The notes beneath the pieces were generated by a model that was not told the DNA's origin, made no database searches, and was given only the letters and a program-made list of their open reading frames with translations. From Spartobacteria bacterium (GTDB lineage: Bacteria > Verrucomicrobiota > Verrucomicrobiae > Chthoniobacterales > UBA6821), in NCBI GenBank assembly GCA_003136515.1, contig PLEU01000133.1:1-6781 (forward strand): a stretch of 6,781 nucleotides of DNA, written 5' to 3'. This document shows positions 1-6,631 of the stretch, piece by piece (position 1 is the stretch's first letter; the number at the start of each line of letters is the position of its first letter). The position numbers and the translations under genes are program-made.

Positions 1-1
1 G

Positions 2-517
2 AAGAAAGGAACTTGGATCGAAGGCTCTGTCGCCAGGGTTGAATCGGTGCGCCAACTCGCTCCAAATAAAATCCAAGTAATTCTCCATCAGGGCCTCAAG
101 CGACAGATTCGCATCATGCTTGGCCAGATCGGATTCAAGGTGCAGCGTCTGAAACGCACACGCCTTGGCCCCATTACCCTCCGTGGCGTAAAACCCGGCA
201 GCTACCGCGATCTCCGCACAGAGGATCTGGAAATTCTGCGAAAAGCCCTCGCCACTCCACGCCCTCCCAAGCCCAAGCGGGCGGCAAAACCACGCATGCG
301 CCTCCCTCTCACACTAGTGGGTGATTTAGAGAGCCGTGATCGCAAAATCATCGGTCGGAAAAAACCTGCCTTAATCGAAGCAGCCAAGGTTTCCGTAACG
401 GCCTCCAAATTTTCCAAACCTTACGGTAGAGTGCTGGATGATTCGCATAAAAAATCACCACGGCCCGCCCGTAAAGTTTCGCCCACACGAGAGCGGATTG
501 GAAAAGAGAGAATATAG
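2..517 (+). CDS. RsuA/RluB-family rRNA pseudouridine synthase, C-terminal part (5' truncated by window)
   Basis: The reading frame is open from base 2 and ends at TAG 515-517, giving 171 residues; the start and the N-terminal S4 and catalytic-Asp regions lie before the window. What is visible is the C-terminal half of the RsuA/RluB/RluE/RluF family fold: a GTWIEG stretch, then the hallmark LHQGLKRQIRIML helix segment (bases about 86-121), then VQRLKRTRLGPITLRG and PGSYRDL. Family members convert a specific uridine in 16S or 23S rRNA to pseudouridine in the cytoplasm. Without the N-terminal half I cannot separate RluB from RsuA, so no symbol is given. After the conserved domain there is a tail of about 88 residues (from about base 251) with roughly 26 Lys/Arg against 8 Asp/Glu, rich in Pro and probably disordered. 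Such a tail could add rRNA contacts, which is inference. The family call is firm; the exact target is unknown. Confidence 0.88.
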   Translation, partial: KKGTWIEGSVARVESVRQLAPNKIQVILHQGLKRQIRIMLGQIGFKVQRLKRTRLGPITLRGVKPGSYRDLRTEDLEILRKALATPRPPKPKRAAKPRMRLPLTLVGDLESRDRKIIGRKKPALIEAAKVSVTASKFSKPYGRVLDDSHKKSPRPARKVSPTRERIGKERI

Positions 518-538
518 CCGACCTTTAGCCTGAAATTC

Positions 539-563
539 GTCTCTTGTTTTTCCGTTTGGAGAC
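539..563 (+). terminator. Weak terminator-like hairpin after the pseudouridine synthase gene
   Basis: GTCTC (539-543) can pair with GAGAC (559-563) around a 15-base T-rich loop, followed by a short TTATTT run. It starts 21 bases after the stop codon at 517, which is where a terminator would be expected. The stem is only 5 bp, the loop is long and the U tract is poor, so this is a weak candidate only. Confidence 0.2.
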
Positions 564-833
564 TTATTTCCTCGGAAGCTCCCAATATATCCCCCTCGGG
601 CGTGAAATCGAAGTCATGGGGATGTCAGTGGTGGCATTTAACAGAGATTGCAATAAGAAGCAGTTTATTGCTCATGGAACGAATAGAATATTATATCATA
701 GTTTACTAAAACCAATTATCCGTTGCCTCTAAACAACCAGCCGCAATACAGAATTTCGATTCATTGTTCTCGAGAGTGTCGGTTTCCAAAGGGAGGCCCC
801 TCGAGGTGACTACACTGGCCATTGCAAAGCCCC

Positions 834-915
834 GGACTAGCCCACCAGTCCTTTCTAGTGCAAACGCCGGAAGTCCCCCGCACTTCCTTGGTTTCCCCCG
901 TTCTGGCGACCAAGG
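834..915. repeat. Cluster of short inverted repeats upstream of ridA
   Basis: Three hairpin-forming pairs sit within 82 bases. GGACT (834-838) pairs with AGTCC (847-851), GGAAGT (869-874) with ACTTCC (882-887), and CCTTGG (886-891) with CCAAGG (910-915). There are also alternative pairings: ACTAG (836-840) with CTAGT (855-859), and AGTGC (857-861) with GCACT (880-884). Some of these exclude each other, as in switching leaders, but I cannot match the block to a known riboswitch or attenuator. Chance pairing in a GC-rich stretch remains possible. Confidence 0.35.
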
Positions 916-1022
916 ATTGCCCACACATCCTACCGCCTGTACAATTTGACTGCGACCGAAACTGCAGGCAACTTATCAGTTCCTTTTTGAGGCGGAAAAA
1001 TTCATCGTTCATCCCTGTCTCC

Positions 1023-1412
1023 ATGAAAACCACCTATCGCATGATACCCGGCTGTCCTCCAGCCCTTGGCCCATATTCGCTGGCCGTCTCCACGAGTGGC
1101 CCTCTTCTTTTTGTCTCCGGCATGACCCCGTGGGACCCCACCACTGGTAAGATTGAGCGGGGCAGCATCACTGAGCAGACACGCCTTGTTCTGGAGAATA
1201 TCCGTCGGGTGGTGGAAGGATCTGGGGCAAAGCTTGCAAATACGGTTTCTTGCCGTGTTTATCTCAGCACACTGACTCTGGAGACTTTCAAGGAGATGAA
1301 TGCAATCTATGCCGAATACTTTTCAGGGGATCACCCTCCGGCCCGAGCCACCGTCGGAGCGCACTTACTGGGATTCGATGTTGAAATTGAATGCATTGTG
1401 GCCTTGGAGTAA
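1023..1412 (+). CDS. ridA: RidA-family reactive enamine/imine deaminase
   Basis: The product is 129 residues, typical for the RidA (YjgF/YER057c/UK114) family, whose members form trimers in the cytosol and hydrolyse reactive enamine/imine intermediates, such as 2-aminoacrylate from PLP enzymes, to the ketoacid and ammonia. Visible family marks are GPYS (16-19), FVSG (30-33), Asn93 in MNAIY, PPARATVGA with Arg108, and the VEIE strand with Glu123 at the C-terminus. Tyr18, Gly33, Asn93, Arg108 and Glu123 line up with the active-pocket residues of E. coli RidA; the pocket Cys107 of that protein is Thr110 here. Arg108 is the residue expected for true deaminase activity. The ATG at 1023 is chosen because it places about 15 residues before GPYS, as in relatives; the frame is open back to 822 but that part is unlike the family. 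Another ATG at 1041 would trim strand 1. No clear ribosome binding site is seen. The next gene starts 10 bases downstream. Confidence 0.92.
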   Translation: MKTTYRMIPGCPPALGPYSLAVSTSGPLLFVSGMTPWDPTTGKIERGSITEQTRLVLENIRRVVEGSGAKLANTVSCRVYLSTLTLETFKEMNAIYAEYFSGDHPPARATVGAHLLGFDVEIECIVALE

Positions 1413-1422
1413 CGTTCCCAGC

Positions 1423-2145
1423 ATGAAGCGCGCCCTTGTCTTTACCCTGCTGATATTCTGTTCTGTCGGAGCCTCCGCCGCACGAGCCCAGCAGGGCTAC
1501 AAACCCGAATACATCGTCGTAACGGGTGGCCCGTCGCTCATCGAGTGGGAGAAGTTCAAGAGAATTCCCCATGATCACTGGTGGGCCAATTTCGTACATG
1601 CCTCACGCATCCGGCTTCAGGAGCTACGCGAGCAGAACGGCCCGGATGCCTTCATCACCTGGATGGTTTACAAGCCCTCCTACGTCCGTCGCGGAGAGCG
1701 GGTCGAAAAGAAGGATCTGATCGCTGAGATCCAGAGTATTCAGAAAAAATTCAACCTTCATCTTGTCTTCTTCAACACCTCGCAGCAGTTCCTAGATTAC
1801 CTTAATGCGGGCCAGCCACGTGATGGCGTGAAGATCGCCAACTTCGAATATTTCGGCCACTCTAACCGAGCCTGCTTCATGTTCGACTACAGCAACGAAA
1901 TCGACAGCGGCTCCAAGAACTGGCTGCATGAAAAGGATCTCACCCTGATCAACCGCAATGACTTCGCCCCTCATGCCTTCATCAAGAGCTGGGGATGTCA
2001 CACAGGCGAAAGCATGAGTGCCAACTGGCGGAGAGCCATTGGCCAGCACATGATCGGGGCCATTGGCTCCACGGATTATTCTGGGAGCGATGCGCCGGGA
2101 TGGCATCCTAAGCTCGGAAGTGTCAACGGACGGTGGGCGAACTAG
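1423..2145 (+). CDS. Secreted protein with caspase-like His/Cys signature (putative C14/CHAT/DUF4347-type fold)
   Basis: The product is 240 residues. It begins with a classical signal peptide: MKR, a hydrophobic core (residues 4-14), then an ARA (20-22) cleavage motif before QQ, so the mature protein is predicted to be periplasmic or secreted. No lipobox is seen (Cys13 follows Phe). The body shows a strand-like YIVVTGG (30-36), an unusual aromatic and basic motif EWEKF...HDHWWANFVHASRIR (41-64), ITWMVYKP (78-85), LHLVFFNTS (112-120), FEYFGHSN (141-148), IKSWGCHTGE (187-196) and IGAIGSTDYS (211-220). The GH-S with His146 and the GC-HTGE with Cys192 lie 46 residues apart, each after a hydrophobic strand and followed by a G-A-G-x-T strand, which is the layout of caspase-fold peptidases and relatives. 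This assignment is inference from pattern and not a recognised family. The gene starts 10 bases after ridA and ends 7 bases before the chosen DUF983 start. A GGAG at 1406-1409 is a distant ribosome binding site candidate. The frame is open back to 1300 inside ridA, but the signal peptide fixes the start at ATG 1423. Confidence 0.8.
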   Translation: MKRALVFTLLIFCSVGASAARAQQGYKPEYIVVTGGPSLIEWEKFKRIPHDHWWANFVHASRIRLQELREQNGPDAFITWMVYKPSYVRRGERVEKKDLIAEIQSIQKKFNLHLVFFNTSQQFLDYLNAGQPRDGVKIANFEYFGHSNRACFMFDYSNEIDSGSKNWLHEKDLTLINRNDFAPHAFIKSWGCHTGESMSANWRRAIGQHMIGAIGSTDYSGSDAPGWHPKLGSVNGRWAN

Positions 2146-2152
2146 CCGATCT

Positions 2153-2689
2153 GTGAGTGCTCATGGTGAAAAAACTGCCCTGAGCTATCTAAGACGGGCC
2201 TTTTTGCTACGCTGCCCGGTGTGCGGAATTTACCCCATCTTTCTACCATTTTTCCATACGCGCTCACTTCACGACTGGTTTACACCCCTTGATGGCTGCC
2301 CCCGCTGCGGCTATCCCTATGAACGCGAGCCCGGATACTTTCTCGTCTCCACATGGGTCATCAACTATGGCGCGGGCAGCCTGCTTGGTATCATCATTTA
2401 CGTGATCCTAGATTGCTTCACTCAACTGGACATACGGGTGCTACTTACAGCCGTCCTAACGCCGATTTTCATTTTCAATCTCCTTTTTGCACGGCATTCC
2501 AAGGCGTTATTCATCGCAGTGGATCACTTTTACGACCCCCATGAAAAGGATTCTGGTGAGGATGGGGGCAATCTCCCACTTCCTAAAACCCCTCCCAGTG
2601 GAACGGCAGGCCCTTCCAAACCGATTCCAACCCCATCCGCTCCGGTAAAGCCGGCTAGAAAGCAGCCTTCTAAAGAATCAGTACACTGA
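2153..2689 (+). CDS. DUF983-family membrane protein with zinc-ribbon-like CxxC pairs
   Basis: The product is 178 residues from GTG 2153. It has the DUF983 pattern: RCPVCG (Cys21, Cys24) and CPRCG (Cys49, Cys52) at zinc-ribbon spacing, then YEREPGYF (56-63), then two hydrophobic segments (about 68-87 and 95-113) that should span the inner membrane, with RHSKALFIAVDH following. The function of DUF983 is not established; in some bacteria it occurs beside cytochrome oxidase genes, but none are visible here. Residues about 132-178 form a Pro/Lys/Ser-rich, probably disordered tail beyond the family core. The start is uncertain: GTG 2153 lies 7 bases after the previous stop, GTG 2120 and ATG 2063 in the same frame would overlap the upstream gene by 26 and 83 bases, and no strong ribosome binding site decides. 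The close spacing suggests co-transcription with the caspase-like gene and ridA. Confidence 0.83.
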   Translation: MSAHGEKTALSYLRRAFLLRCPVCGIYPIFLPFFHTRSLHDWFTPLDGCPRCGYPYEREPGYFLVSTWVINYGAGSLLGIIIYVILDCFTQLDIRVLLTAVLTPIFIFNLLFARHSKALFIAVDHFYDPHEKDSGEDGGNLPLPKTPPSGTAGPSKPIPTPSAPVKPARKQPSKESVH

Positions 2690-2706
2690 TAAGTCATTCT
2701 CGACTT

Positions 2707-2739
2707 CTGCCCTGATGCCTCCGGAGAGCATCGGGGCAG
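2707..2739 (+). terminator. Strong 12-bp hairpin between the DUF983 gene and recJ
   Basis: Bases 2707-2718 pair with 2728-2739 over 12 consecutive positions (11 Watson-Crick and one U-G at 2713/2733) around a 9-base loop, CTCCGGAGA. It lies 17 bases after the DUF983 stop, where a terminator would sit, but no T-rich tract follows on the + strand, nor on the - strand. It could be a terminator that works without a U tract, an mRNA-stabilising 3' stem, or a leader structure for recJ. The hairpin itself is clear; the role is inference. Confidence 0.5.
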
Positions 2740-2789
2740 GCTCAATTAAGTTCTCCATATTTGGACGCAGGAACTCTAAATTTCCCTCC

Positions 2790-4484
2790 ATGCAACGCCG
2801 TTGGATTCTCCCTGCCACGAACAACACGGTTGTCACCCGGAGACTAGCTGCAGAACTCGGCATCCCCGGGGTGGTTGCAGGACTCTTAGTTGCACGCGGC
2901 TTGTCAACTCCGGAGCAGGCTTCTCTCTTTCTTGATCCACGCCTCGCAGCCCTGATGCCGCCGGAAGTGATCCCAGGCATCCCGCAGGCGACGGAGCGCC
3001 TGTGCAAAGCGCTTCGCCAAGGCGAGCGCATCACCCTCTACGGCGATTATGATGTCGACGGAATCACTTCGCTCACGATTCTATCCCGCTTCCTCAATGC
3101 TTCGGGAGGCAGGGTGCAATGTTTCATCCCCGATCGTTCACGCGAGGGCTACGGACTCAGCCGTGCAGGCATCTCGCGAGCGCTGGAGGAGCAGCAGCCC
3201 GATCTGTTGATCGCGGTGGATTGCGGTACCAATTCGCGCGGCGAGGTGTTGATGCTGCGTAATGCCGGATGCGATATCATTATTCTGGATCACCACGAAC
3301 CGGGAGAACAGCTGGCAACCTCAGTCTGCACAGCCCTTGTAAATCCCAAGCTTGGAACGGATTTTCACCATCTCTGCAGTGCAGGTATCGTCTTCAAGCT
3401 CTGCCATGCGATGCTCAAGCTTCAGCCTGCGGAGGGAATCGATCTAAGGGACTATCTCGATCTGGTAGCCGTCGGAACAGTCGCCGACATTGTCCCGCTC
3501 ATTGGTGAAAACCGAATTTTTGTCCACACAGGACTCCGGCAGCTTGCCCGCTCTAGATGGGCCGGTCTCCACGCTCTCCTTCATGTCGCCGGAGCTTCCG
3601 CCCCGTACACACCGACGGACATCGGTTTTAAACTCGGGCCGAGGATCAACGCGGCGGGACGGCTTGGCAGTGCCACAGAAGCGCTCTCCCTTCTGCTCTG
3701 TGATGATGCCGGAGAGTCGGCAAGAATGGCCGCCCATCTCGATCAGCAGAATCGGGAACGCCAGACAATCGAACGCGATGTCACACTCCAAGCTGAGGAG
3801 TGGGTCAATGAATTTTTTGATCCAGTCCGCGATGCAAGTATTGTGGCGGGAAAGCGCGACTGGCATCAGGGCGTTCTTGGCATTGTGGCATCCAGGATTT
3901 CTCGGCGCTGGCACAGGCCGACTCTGATAGTCGGATTTGATGACAGTGGTGAGGGCAAGGGAAGTGGGCGGAGCATCGAGGGCCTTTCGCTTGTGACTGC
4001 CCTTGAGCGCTGCTCTGGTCTCCTAAATGCCTTCGGCGGCCATGACATGGCGGCGGGTCTCAGCCTGAAAGAGTCACACCTAACCGAACTACGCTTACGC
4101 TTTGAACAAGCCACGAGGGAACTCATCAGTGAAGACGACCTCATCCCCGTGCTGAGACTCGACGCAGAACTCGATCTAAGTCTCGCAGATGAGTTATGGC
4201 TCGACACACAGGATCAGCTTGCCCCCTTCGGAACATCCAATACCCAGCCACTTCTCTTCTCTAGGGCCGTAACACCTGCCTCCCCTCCCCGGGTTCTGAA
4301 GGAAAAGCACCTCCGCTTCGAACTGCTCAGCGGCCGCCACCGAAGGGGTGCCATCTGGTTCAATGCCCAGATGGACCTTCCTCGGCCTCCCTGGGATGTC
4401 GCCTACACCGTGAACAGGAATACCTGGCAAGGACGCGATGAGGCCCAAGTGCAAATCGTGGCGGTGCGTAGTTCGGCACCATGA
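2790..4484 (+). CDS. recJ: Single-stranded-DNA-specific 5'-3' exonuclease RecJ
   Basis: The product is 564 residues, close to E. coli RecJ (577). RecJ degrades single-stranded DNA 5' to 3' in the cytoplasm, working with RecQ-type helicases in RecF-pathway recombination and in mismatch and base-excision repair. The DHH phosphoesterase motifs are intact: LYGDYDVDG (83-91, metal-binding Asp86 and Asp88), VDCGTNSRGE, LDHHEP (Asp167, His168, His169), and VAVGTVADIVP (226-236, Asp233). GPRINAAGRLG follows at 283-293. The DHHA1 domain has GKGSGRSIEG (389-398) and FGGHDMAAG (415-423), and a C-terminal OB-type region follows to the end. The start is ATG 2790, because RecJ proteins typically begin M-x-x-RW as here (MQRRWIL). 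The frame is open back to ATG 2715, but that codon lies inside the hairpin stem and would add 25 unconserved residues. No good ribosome binding site is seen. The stop overlaps the recG start by four bases. Confidence 0.97.
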   Translation: MQRRWILPATNNTVVTRRLAAELGIPGVVAGLLVARGLSTPEQASLFLDPRLAALMPPEVIPGIPQATERLCKALRQGERITLYGDYDVDGITSLTILSRFLNASGGRVQCFIPDRSREGYGLSRAGISRALEEQQPDLLIAVDCGTNSRGEVLMLRNAGCDIIILDHHEPGEQLATSVCTALVNPKLGTDFHHLCSAGIVFKLCHAMLKLQPAEGIDLRDYLDLVAVGTVADIVPLIGENRIFVHTGLRQLARSRWAGLHALLHVAGASAPYTPTDIGFKLGPRINAAGRLGSATEALSLLLCDDAGESARMAAHLDQQNRERQTIERDVTLQAEEWVNEFFDPVRDASIVAGKRDWHQGVLGIVASRISRRWHRPTLIVGFDDSGEGKGSGRSIEGLSLVTALERCSGLLNAFGGHDMAAGLSLKESHLTELRLRFEQATRELISEDDLIPVLRLDAELDLSLADELWLDTQDQLAPFGTSNTQPLLFSRAVTPASPPRVLKEKHLRFELLSGRHRRGAIWFNAQMDLPRPPWDVAYTVNRNTWQGRDEAQVQIVAVRSSAP

Positions 4485-6631
4485 TTCCGAGTGTCAGAAA
4501 AAGGAAGGTCTCGCCGGATCATGGAGGAGATGTCACTTCGATCCCGCCTCATGATCCCGGGACATCCTTGGAACGAATCGGATGGATCAGGAGTCCCCAG
4601 GTCACCGCGCTTGGCAAACTAGGCATTGAGAGCCTCCGCGACCTGATCATGCACTACCCTCGCCGTCACGAGGATCGTAGACGGTTCGATCGCTTTCCCG
4701 ATTGTGAGAGCGAGCGCTCATTCTGCATCTGCGGAATAGTTGGGAAAACGGCCTTCCGGCGCTTTGGAAGGATGCGCAGCTTTGAGGCGGAGCTTGAAGA
4801 CCAACACGGTTCACCTCCGGATGCGAGGATCACCTTGCGCTGGTTTAATCTTTTCCATGTCCAAAAAATCATCCTAACGGGATCGCGACTTGTTGTGTAT
4901 GGCCGTCCTAGACTCAGGGGCAGACGGCTCTTCATGGAGCATCCGGAGTTTGAAATCATCGGTGAGAGTGATGCCGGCAGACAACACGAAACGCCCCAGG
5001 AGGAAGGCGATCAAAGCATCCATCTCGATCGCGTTGTCCCCATTCATCCGGCTGGAGCAGGCATCAGCGTGCGGGTCATTCGGAAACTGATTCACCGTGC
5101 GCTTACCGAAATCGACTGGAGTCTCTGGCTTGATCCCCTGCCTGGGAGAAAGGTCGCATGGAGCCGGGCCTTGCAGAGCATTCACTTTCCCGACGAGCCG
5201 GAAGAAACCGAACCGGCCCGGCGAGAACTTGCCCTGCGAGAACTTCTGGAACTTCAGATCCTTGTCATCGCTCGCCAAAACGAGATGCGAAAGCCAAGAG
5301 GACTGCCGAAGATAACTCCGGGGACATTGCTGGAGAGGTTTCTCCTAGCGCTCCCCTTCACGCTTACTGCGTCCCAGCAGCGTTCGATTGCAACGATCCG
5401 CTCCGATATGGGTCAGGAACACCGAATGCATCGCTTGCTCCAGGGGGATGTCGGCTCAGGCAAAACCGTCGTGGCCGCGGCAGCGATGCTGCTGGCAATT
5501 GAGGCGGGGTATTGTGCCATCCTCATGGTGCCGACGCAGATTCTGGCAGCTCAGCATTTTAGGAATTTTCGATCGTGGCTGGAACCCATCGGCATCGATG
5601 TAAAGCTGCTCACAGGATCGCTCAAAAGGGGGGAGCTCTCCCTGTTCAACAATCTGGCTCGCGGCACGGCGATAATCGGCACTCACGCACTGCTCCATCA
5701 TGCGGAAACCGTGAAGGAGGCCGGCCTCGTGGTTATCGATGAGCAGCATAAATTTGGCGTGCTTCAGAGAAGTCAAATCGCATCAGGCTCTTCTGCTCCC
5801 GACCTGCTGGTGATGACCGCAACCCCTATTCCGCGGACCCTGGCACAGACCATTTACGGTGACCTTGATATCTCGATTCTGAACGAGCAACCACCCGGCA
5901 GGGGAAGTCTGCGAACGGTGGTACGGACTCCTGCACATCTCACCGGGATCATCGACTACATTCATGGAGAGCTGGCAAAAGGCAGACAGGCTTATGTGGT
6001 CTACCACCTGATTGGGGAATCGGACAAACTCGCTACCAAGGCGGCTGAGACTGAAATCAACGCATGGAAAGACCGGCTTTCACCCCATTCTTGTGCGCTG
6101 CTCCACGGACGCCTTGATATCTTCGAGAAAAGACATGTCATGGACTCGTTTGAAAAAGGGCTTGTGCAGGTCCTTGTCACGACATCGGTGATTGAGGTCG
6201 GCGTTGATGTTCCCAATGCTACCTTTCTGCTAGTGGAGAATGCAGAACGATTCGGCCTCGCACAACTCCATCAACTTAGGGGACGCATCGGCAGGGGAAT
6301 TCACAGCTCCACCTGTGTGCTGATCGACGGGAGTGCCAACTCCTCTGCGCTTGAGCGTCTCAGCATTCTTGAAAAGAGTCGTGATGGCTTTGTGATTGCT
6401 GAAGAGGACCTGCGCCTGCGCGGAGCCGGAGATATTCTGGGAACAGAACAAAGTGGGCTTCCTCCCTTGCGAATTGCGGATCTCTACCGTGATGCCGATC
6501 TCATTCCAGTTGCCACGCAAGAAGCCGCAAGAATTCTGCGAGATGATCCCGAGTTGATGCAAGCGCATCACTTCTCCTTATCACGACTGCGAAATACCCT
6601 TTCCAGAGGGCTTGTAGAGACAGTGGGATAA
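4481..6631 (+). CDS. recG: ATP-dependent DNA helicase RecG
   Basis: The product is 716 residues (E. coli RecG is 693). RecG is a superfamily 2 double-stranded DNA translocase that reverses stalled forks and branch-migrates Holliday junctions and D- and R-loops. The N-terminal wedge/OB region is followed by all helicase motifs: Walker A QGDVGSGKT (321-329), DEQH (420-423) followed by KFGV, MTATPIPR (445-452), TTSVIEVGVDVP (567-578), and QLRGRIGRG (598-606). RGAGDILGTEQSG (647-659) belongs to the C-terminal TRG region needed for translocation. The ATG at 4481 overlaps the recJ stop as ATGA (4481-4484), with no ribosome binding site of its own, so expression is probably coupled to recJ. About 28 residues precede the first conserved stretch. 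The GVG helix-hairpin-helix-like motif usual near the start of the wedge region reads IGWIRSPQ here. The stop codon falls inside a perfect inverted repeat. Confidence 0.97.
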   Translation: MIPSVRKRKVSPDHGGDVTSIPPHDPGTSLERIGWIRSPQVTALGKLGIESLRDLIMHYPRRHEDRRRFDRFPDCESERSFCICGIVGKTAFRRFGRMRSFEAELEDQHGSPPDARITLRWFNLFHVQKIILTGSRLVVYGRPRLRGRRLFMEHPEFEIIGESDAGRQHETPQEEGDQSIHLDRVVPIHPAGAGISVRVIRKLIHRALTEIDWSLWLDPLPGRKVAWSRALQSIHFPDEPEETEPARRELALRELLELQILVIARQNEMRKPRGLPKITPGTLLERFLLALPFTLTASQQRSIATIRSDMGQEHRMHRLLQGDVGSGKTVVAAAAMLLAIEAGYCAILMVPTQILAAQHFRNFRSWLEPIGIDVKLLTGSLKRGELSLFNNLARGTAIIGTHALLHHAETVKEAGLVVIDEQHKFGVLQRSQIASGSSAPDLLVMTATPIPRTLAQTIYGDLDISILNEQPPGRGSLRTVVRTPAHLTGIIDYIHGELAKGRQAYVVYHLIGESDKLATKAAETEINAWKDRLSPHSCALLHGRLDIFEKRHVMDSFEKGLVQVLVTTSVIEVGVDVPNATFLLVENAERFGLAQLHQLRGRIGRGIHSSTCVLIDGSANSSALERLSILEKSRDGFVIAEEDLRLRGAGDILGTEQSGLPPLRIADLYRDADLIPVATQEAARILRDDPELMQAHHFSLSRLRNTLSRGLVETVG

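Larger units (their letters stand above)
518..1022. other. Intergenic region of about 500 bases, no convincing gene
   Basis: The stretch between the pseudouridine synthase and ridA has two parts. Bases about 630-735 are distinctly AT-rich compared with the genes and hold promoter-like words: TTGCTC at 668-673 with TATTAT at 689-694 (15-base spacer) or TATATC at 692-697 (18-base spacer). Bases about 785-930 are GC-rich, with several short inverted repeats listed separately. The open frames that cross it (for example 544-732 on +, 761-1033 on -) have no ribosome binding site, no recognisable domain and unlikely composition, so I do not call them genes. A TTGACT word at 946-951 could be a -35 element for ridA, but no matching -10 lies at normal spacing. 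The region may hold the promoter and leader of the ridA cluster, a small RNA, or a decayed gene; the sequence does not decide between these. Confidence 0.5.

Noticed and set aside
544..732. Open frame of 62 codons on + in the AT-rich gap
   Set aside because: It needs a TTG start, has no ribosome binding site, no recognisable domain, and lies in intergenic-looking sequence.
768..806. Two CTCGAG palindromes (769-774 and 800-805), 31 bases apart, as a possible operator pair
   Set aside because: The repeated core is only six bases and the spacing alone is not evidence; too likely by chance.
946..979. Promoter TTGACT (946) with TTATCA (973) for ridA
   Set aside because: The spacer would be 21 bases, outside the normal range, and the -10 match is poor.
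822..1022. N-terminal extension of the RidA frame back to 822
   Set aside because: The added 67 residues are unlike RidA proteins, which start about 15 residues before GPYS; ATG 1023 fits.
761..1033. Open frame of 90 codons on - upstream of ridA
   Set aside because: The translation resembles no protein I know, has irregular composition and runs across the ridA start; no promoter or ribosome binding site supports it.
1300..1422. N-terminal extension of the caspase-like frame back to 1300
   Set aside because: It would overlap ridA by more than 100 bases and bury an excellent signal peptide that starts at 1423.
2715..2789. Earlier ATG for recJ at 2715
   Set aside because: It lies inside the 12-bp hairpin stem, and the 25 added residues are not typical of RecJ, whose conserved start pattern begins at 2790.
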